Source of the DNA: a virus | Length of the DNA stretch: 25,774 nt | Reading direction: 5' to 3' (one strand) | IMG/VR virus record: IMGVR_UViG_3300025154_000355 | Coordinates: 1-25,774 of that record | In this document: in pieces, positions 22,069 to 25,774 of the stretch | Layout of the letters: each line of letters starts with the position of its first letter | Numbering within the stretch: the stretch's first letter is position 1 | Notes under the pieces: model-generated | Database searches by the model: none | Told to the model about the DNA's origin: nothing | What the model saw: only the letters and a program-made list of their open reading frames with translations | Made by a program: the position numbers and the translations under genes

Positions 22069-22540
22069 TTATTAGTTCCTTTAGTTTTTCTCTCATATCC
22101 GCAACCTCTTTATTTTCCGTTACTTCTACCGGTTGCTTTGCCTTGCCGAGCGCTCTGTCTAAAATCGCTTCTGCGGCCGCCAAGCGTGTCCCGGCCGGAT
22201 ATTTCTTGCCGAGTAATACGCTCTGCGTTTGTAATGCGACGTCTACTGTTTTGTTTAGTTCTGTTACCGCCGATATAATCGACTCGCTTCCTAAAATTTC
22301 ATTTAATAAATCAATAGCCGGGCGCAATCTTCCGTTATATTGGAATATCTGTCTATAATACACCTCCTCGTGATCGTGCGCCGGAAACTCCGTCTTAATG
22401 TTGTAAACAATATCCTTGTATGGGTATCCTTGTGATCGCATTTCTACTGCTCTTCTCTCCCAATTCTGTAATTCCATCGTATTGTATTGTTCATATTTAT
22501 TAGCGAGGTCTGCTTTCAGTTGCTTAATTCTATCTTCCAT
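22013..22540 (-). CDS. Probable terminase small subunit
   Basis: 175 residues, ATG at 22540 with GGAG upstream; it starts inside the end of the glycosyltransferase gene. Helical throughout. Residues 1-75 hold a charged coiled coil, then a likely helix-turn-helix segment (MRSQGYPYKDIVYNIKTEF). The C-terminal segment ALQTQSVLLGKK, LAAAEAILDRALGKAKQPVEV is common in small terminase-like proteins that precede a large terminase. It would recognise the packaging start on the phage DNA. Named by pattern and by overlap with terL. Confidence 0.7.
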   Translation of the reverse strand: MEDRIKQLKADLANKYEQYNTMELQNWERRAVEMRSQGYPYKDIVYNIKTEFPAHDHEEVYYRQIFQYNGRLRPAIDLLNEILGSESIISAVTELNKTVDVALQTQSVLLGKKYPAGTRLAAAEAILDRALGKAKQPVEVTENKEVADMREKLKELINEDDEKAKDAEPSETIQS

Positions 22541-23315
22541 ACTCCACCACCTTTTTCCAATTTATTTTTACTTCTGTTAAATCGTGATTTTTATTGTAAA
22601 TCTTTTGCGCAATTTCGTTTCCCCATTTCCTCGTCATAATCTCTGCGGCGGCCTCGTGCTTTCCGCGTCTTTGCTCAGCCGTACCGCAACCGCCTGTTTC
22701 CTTGCTCATTGTCTTGCAATCAAACGCCCAATAATAGAAACTAATGTTTTTATATCCTTTGTTTAGAATTTCCAATGTGATATTGTAATCTTCAAATATG
22801 TTTAATTTCGGATCGTATTCAATTCCTGCTTGCCGATACGTTTTGTTGTTGTGCGCTTCAAAACACCAAGCCCGTGTATTTTCTTTACTAACTCCATTAT
22901 ACAACCAATTGCTTTTGCCGTAACTTATCGTGGCCTGCAAATAATCCGGGTGGTTTAATAAGAATTTCTCAATATACTTGAACATTCCCTTTATTTCCGC
23001 CGGTGTCATTTTCGTTAATCCGAAATACTGTTTTGGCCTCATAGCGCCGGCTCTTTTTTTGAATGCCGTTATGTCGTCGTCCAAAAAGAAAATAATCTCG
23101 TCGCCCAAATAATCATTAGCGTATTGCCGGCTGTATGCAATTCCTTTGTCGTTTTCTCCTATGTTGACGATCGTGGCAACCTTGCTATATTTTTGATATT
23201 TTTCCCAATCTTGCGGCTCAACAAATAAATAAATGTCTTTTGGAAATATCTTATAAATCTGCTTGAGCGTATATTGCCTATCCGGCCTGCCTTTTGTGCA
23301 AATCGCAATTTTCAT
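22530..23315 (-). CDS. GT-A glycosyltransferase, TET-associated (TAGT) type
   Basis: 261 residues, ATG at 23315 overlapping the previous stop (ATGA), AAGG upstream. N-terminal MKIAICTKGRPDRQYTLKQI, then GIAYSRQYANDYLGDEIIFF and the metal-binding LDDD (residues 78-81), then FEDYNITLEILNKGYKN (174-190) and a GGCG loop near 208-211. This order fits GT-A enzymes, especially the TET-associated glycosyltransferases that phages use to add sugars to modified DNA bases. No TET/JBP gene is in the window. The target could be DNA or a protein; the place next to terminase and radical SAM genes favours DNA. Family call by eye. Confidence 0.65.
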   Translation of the reverse strand: MKIAICTKGRPDRQYTLKQIYKIFPKDIYLFVEPQDWEKYQKYSKVATIVNIGENDKGIAYSRQYANDYLGDEIIFFLDDDITAFKKRAGAMRPKQYFGLTKMTPAEIKGMFKYIEKFLLNHPDYLQATISYGKSNWLYNGVSKENTRAWCFEAHNNKTYRQAGIEYDPKLNIFEDYNITLEILNKGYKNISFYYWAFDCKTMSKETGGCGTAEQRRGKHEAAAEIMTRKWGNEIAQKIYNKNHDLTEVKINWKKVVEYGR

Positions 23316-24574
23316 ATGTTCGCCTTTTTGTAATCAAAAGCATAAACCGCGTCGCCTTTTTCGTCTTTTCCTATCTTGTAAATTACTCCCTCAAAATAAT
23401 CCTGAAAATAACTGCCGTTCCATTGCTTAATAAAATAATCTTGATACGTCATATCTCGTCTTTTGTGGCGCTGGCTTCCGCTTCCTAAGTTCATATACTG
23501 CTCTACTTTCGAATTTACTCTCCAGTCCTTTTCCGTTTCGTCTAAATATTCCATTGCTTCCGTAAACGTCATTATGCCCTTTTCCTTGATTTTGTGAATT
23601 AGGTTGCTCATTTGGAATTTGGCGTAATCTTTGAAGTATTCGTTCGTGTCGAGCAATCCGCAACAACTGCCTCCGCAACTCTTGTCTTTGTGCTTGGCGT
23701 CGCTTATAAAGTACGGCAATCCTACTGCCTTGCATTCGTCCATATACCTTTTTACGTATGGCTTCAGAAAATTATAGTCCAACCGTACGTATCCGCTTCC
23801 CGTTCCGTATCGCTTATAAAACTTTAGTAAACTCATATCCGCCGCTTGGCTGATCCTTTTGTAATTTTCCAGCGTTTCGTTTCGTCCAAATCCGCGTGTA
23901 TCTAAGCAAAAAAACTCGGTCGTAATGCTTTGGCAACCGATCTCCTTTGCTGTCTTTATCATTTCGCTCATTGTTTTGTCGGTTACTCCTATAATAAACG
24001 GCCTCATTCTCCAAGTTGTGAGCGTCCCGGCCTCCTCGTGCAATCGTTTGAGTACCTCTACCCTGCGCTGTGGCGTCGGCGTGCCGCGCTCCACCAATTG
24101 CCAGTCCTCCTCGTCCAGTGTGATTATGCTTGCCTTGTAATGCCACCTGTTTCCGGCTTTCTTAAATTCGTTTAGATATCGTTCGTCCGTGATCGCCAAA
24201 TCGCCTTTGCTACTAAAACTTATCGGCTGTTCAATGTCATTAAAAAACTTCAGTAATTCCAATCCGACTCCGTACTGTTTTTCCAATGGACAAAATGGAT
24301 CGCTTAATCCTCCCCATTGTATCGGCCTCTTGGCTTCTATCCATTTCCACATCGGCGTTTTGATCTGTCCGGTGAATATCTTTTTTACTCTGTCTACGTT
24401 GACGGCTTTTACCTTCTTAGCGTCATAATCCTTGCAGGCCGGGCCTGTACCTCTAATGTATTGACTAAAACAATACGCGCAATTATGCCCGCAATTGCTA
24501 TAACTGTCGAATGTAATCGGCATTGAGCAGTCGCAAAACTCGCTCGTAATTCTTGGCGAGCCGTAGTAATCCAT
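23312..24574 (-). CDS. Radical SAM enzyme, spore-photoproduct-lyase-like
   Basis: 420 residues, ATG at 24574 overlapping the previous stop (TAATG). Cys28, Cys32 and Cys35 (NCGHNCAYCFSQY) are the radical SAM 4Fe-4S ligands. WGGLSDPF (87-94) matches the GG-type SAM-binding strand of the SplB-like group. The middle part (KASIITLDEEDWQLVERG, RVEVLKRLHEEAG) also fits that group. A second cysteine cluster, C300-x3-C304-C305 (SCGGSCCG), may hold another Fe-S centre. Reaction unknown. Its place in one coupled unit with a ParB-fold protein and a glycosyltransferase suggests DNA base modification. Confidence 0.85.
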   Translation of the reverse strand: MDYYGSPRITSEFCDCSMPITFDSYSNCGHNCAYCFSQYIRGTGPACKDYDAKKVKAVNVDRVKKIFTGQIKTPMWKWIEAKRPIQWGGLSDPFCPLEKQYGVGLELLKFFNDIEQPISFSSKGDLAITDERYLNEFKKAGNRWHYKASIITLDEEDWQLVERGTPTPQRRVEVLKRLHEEAGTLTTWRMRPFIIGVTDKTMSEMIKTAKEIGCQSITTEFFCLDTRGFGRNETLENYKRISQAADMSLLKFYKRYGTGSGYVRLDYNFLKPYVKRYMDECKAVGLPYFISDAKHKDKSCGGSCCGLLDTNEYFKDYAKFQMSNLIHKIKEKGIMTFTEAMEYLDETEKDWRVNSKVEQYMNLGSGSQRHKRRDMTYQDYFIKQWNGSYFQDYFEGVIYKIGKDEKGDAVYAFDYKKANI

Positions 24575-25215
24575 TATTCGCCTTCTTTTTTGGCTTCCGT
24601 CGAGTCAACAAAATTCATCAATTTATTCGTGTCGAGTTCTCCGCTTCGCGTAGTGGCAAAATGGCTCTTGACCTTATGCCATTGTTCCATATTCGCCAGG
24701 TAAAATGCCACCTTGTCGCTTCTGATCGGCGCGCCGGGTTGTTCTACTCCCACGGCTACTTTTTCGTTTCGGTCAAAAATCTTCTGTATTTCCTCGTCGT
24801 CGTCAACGCTGTATCCTTCGCTTTGTTCTAAATTGATCTCTTTTCTCATAAGCGCTTGGCTGATCTCCGCTTCGCTAAAACCTATGGCTTCGCTTTCCAA
24901 TTCTGCCAAAACATTTGCCAATTTTTCTTCATTAAAATAGCCGCTGATTTTGTTCAACGCTAAGTTTAGTACCTTTTCCTGTTTTTTGTCTAAATCCAAT
25001 ACTATACACGGCACTTCGGCGATCCCTAATTGCTTGGCCGCCTCCAACCTCTGATGTCCGCCAATTATAGTCATATCGCTGTTAACTACAATTCCTTCAA
25101 CCAATCCAAATTGCTGTATGCTTTTTTTAAGTTCCTCTAAATCGCTTGTGCTAATCTCGCGCGGGTTGTAATCCGCCGGTTTGAGTTCGCTGACGTTTAT
25201 AGTTCTGTTTTCCAA
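24574..25215 (-). CDS. ParB N-terminal-domain protein
   Basis: 213 residues, starting at TTG 25215 behind an excellent CAGGAGG site. Residues 5-90 match the ParB/Srx-like fold: INVSELKPADYNPREIS, then LKKSIQQFGLVEGIVV and the GGHQRLEAAKQLG motif (52-64) that binds and hydrolyses nucleotides in this family. The C-terminal half (90-213) is helical and charged, with no ParB helix-turn-helix that I can see. In phages, stand-alone ParB-fold proteins are often next to methylase or other modification genes. The stop overlaps the radical SAM start, which supports a common job. Confidence 0.8.
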   Translation of the reverse strand: MENRTINVSELKPADYNPREISTSDLEELKKSIQQFGLVEGIVVNSDMTIIGGHQRLEAAKQLGIAEVPCIVLDLDKKQEKVLNLALNKISGYFNEEKLANVLAELESEAIGFSEAEISQALMRKEINLEQSEGYSVDDDEEIQKIFDRNEKVAVGVEQPGAPIRSDKVAFYLANMEQWHKVKSHFATTRSGELDTNKLMNFVDSTEAKKEGE

Positions 25216-25350
25216 AGTGCCTCCTGTTTAATTATTGCGCATAGCGGTCTTTGTTTATCGCGGTGTGATGTTGGTTAATCTTGACCGTTCATTCTTTGTA
25301 ACCGCCGTCTTAACGACTCCTCCTAACGCGGAGTATGCCGTATTTCTAAT
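25216..25350. other. 135-base gap before the ParB-fold gene
   Basis: No gene of any length with a start codon and ribosome binding site is seen on either strand. The minus strand holds an unused AGGAGG near 25320 with no start codon after it, and the real site of the ParB-fold gene at its left end. No clear promoter or terminator could be found. Confidence 0.4.
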
Positions 25351-25710
25351 TTATTGTTTAATATCCTCTGCTCCGTCAACCATTTGCTTGACCTGTTCGC
25401 TAATCTCAATTCTGTAAATATCTTCTTCTGCGCCGTTTGGCTGTCGTTCTTTTCCATTGTCGGTCAATTTTTTGATCGCCTTGTACTCGTCATTGCTCAA
25501 TTCTACTGTTTCCTTGCTTGCTCCAATTTTCAACCCGGCGTGATAAGCATTCGTCTTGTCGGCCGGTGTCAACCCCATACTGTGGCCTTTTCTAATGTAA
25601 GTCAAAAGCGCGTGGCCTAACTGAAAGTCAGGTGCGTTTTCTTCGGCTGTGGTCTTGATCGCTTCGCCTTCGAAATTGACGATTGGCTGATCGATTTTTA
25701 ACTTCTTCAT
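25351..25710 (-). CDS. Small acidic protein, function unknown
   Basis: 119 residues, ATG at 25710 behind AAAAGGAGC. The sequence is hydrophilic: NFEGEAIKTTAEENAP, then FQLGHALLTYIRKGHSMGL, and an acidic C-terminus (EISEQVKQMVDGAEDIKQ). It has no membrane span or signal and no motif that I recognise. It lies 135 bases before the ParB-fold gene and may belong to the same transcript. A possible -10 box (TACAAT, minus strand 25755-25750) lies upstream, but its -35 would be outside the window. Confidence 0.7.
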   Translation of the reverse strand: MKKLKIDQPIVNFEGEAIKTTAEENAPDFQLGHALLTYIRKGHSMGLTPADKTNAYHAGLKIGASKETVELSNDEYKAIKKLTDNGKERQPNGAEEDIYRIEISEQVKQMVDGAEDIKQ

Positions 25711-25774
25711 TGCTCTGCTCCTTTTATTTAATTATCTTATCTTTTCTTTATTGTATATCATTTTCGTATTTTTC

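Noticed and set aside
1-25774. CRISPR array, tRNA, rRNA, insertion sequence, integrase or attachment site
   Set aside because: No regularly spaced direct repeats, cloverleaf, ribosomal segment, transposase or recombinase was seen on reading both strands. A tool search could still find a degenerate tRNA.

Overview
This window is the late (structural, packaging and lysis) half of a tailed double-stranded DNA phage, or a prophage of one. Every gene I can support lies on the minus strand and is read from high to low coordinates. Genes are tightly packed: many stop and start codons overlap (ATGA, TAATG, GTGA), and Shine-Dalgarno sites of the GGAGG type are clear. UGA and UAG act as stops, so the code is standard. 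A tape measure protein and a full set of HK97-type head and connector genes, with no contractile sheath seen, indicate a siphovirus. No integrase, rRNA or tRNA was found, and the host cannot be named from this sequence.

In order of transcription (right to left): (1) 25710-22530 holds a small unknown gene, then a ParB-fold protein, a radical SAM enzyme and a GT-A type glycosyltransferase, each overlapping the next. This resembles a DNA hypermodification cassette and runs directly into (2) packaging: a small-terminase-like gene, the large terminase and a portal fused to a MuF domain (22540-18681). (3) Between portal and protease sits an unusual insert (18679-14499): a BppU-like beta protein, a 711-residue collagen-like fibre, a glycine-rich protein, an HNH protein and two zinc-ribbon proteins, one of them like phage Mu Com. 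(4) Prohead protease, capsid and four connector or tail-completion genes follow (14467-10647). (5) Tail: major tail protein, a two-frame tail chaperone pair with an A9 slip site, tape measure, distal tail protein, tail hub with an inserted beta domain, a zinc-ribbon protein and a short repeat fibre (10628-3899). (6) Lysis (3895-1372): several small membrane proteins, a DUF3307-like protein, a zinc amidase, a CHAP hydrolase and a holin-like protein. The block closes with a strong terminator at 1330-1364.

The left 1.3 kb is a control region, also on the minus strand. It holds two near-identical strong promoters (1279-1307 and 250-278), a promoter-terminator unit that would make an RNA of about 110 nt, a ribbon-helix-helix regulator with a palindrome over its own promoter, two small acidic genes, and the start of a further gene that runs off the left edge.

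The points most worth following are the ParB / radical SAM / glycosyltransferase module attached to the terminase genes, the Com-like protein followed at once by a hairpin at the protease-capsid leader, the fibre genes placed inside the head cluster, the +1/-2 frameshift in the tail chaperones, and the paired promoters with the small RNA. Three short genes (32, 44 and 50 codons) are included because they have ribosome binding sites.
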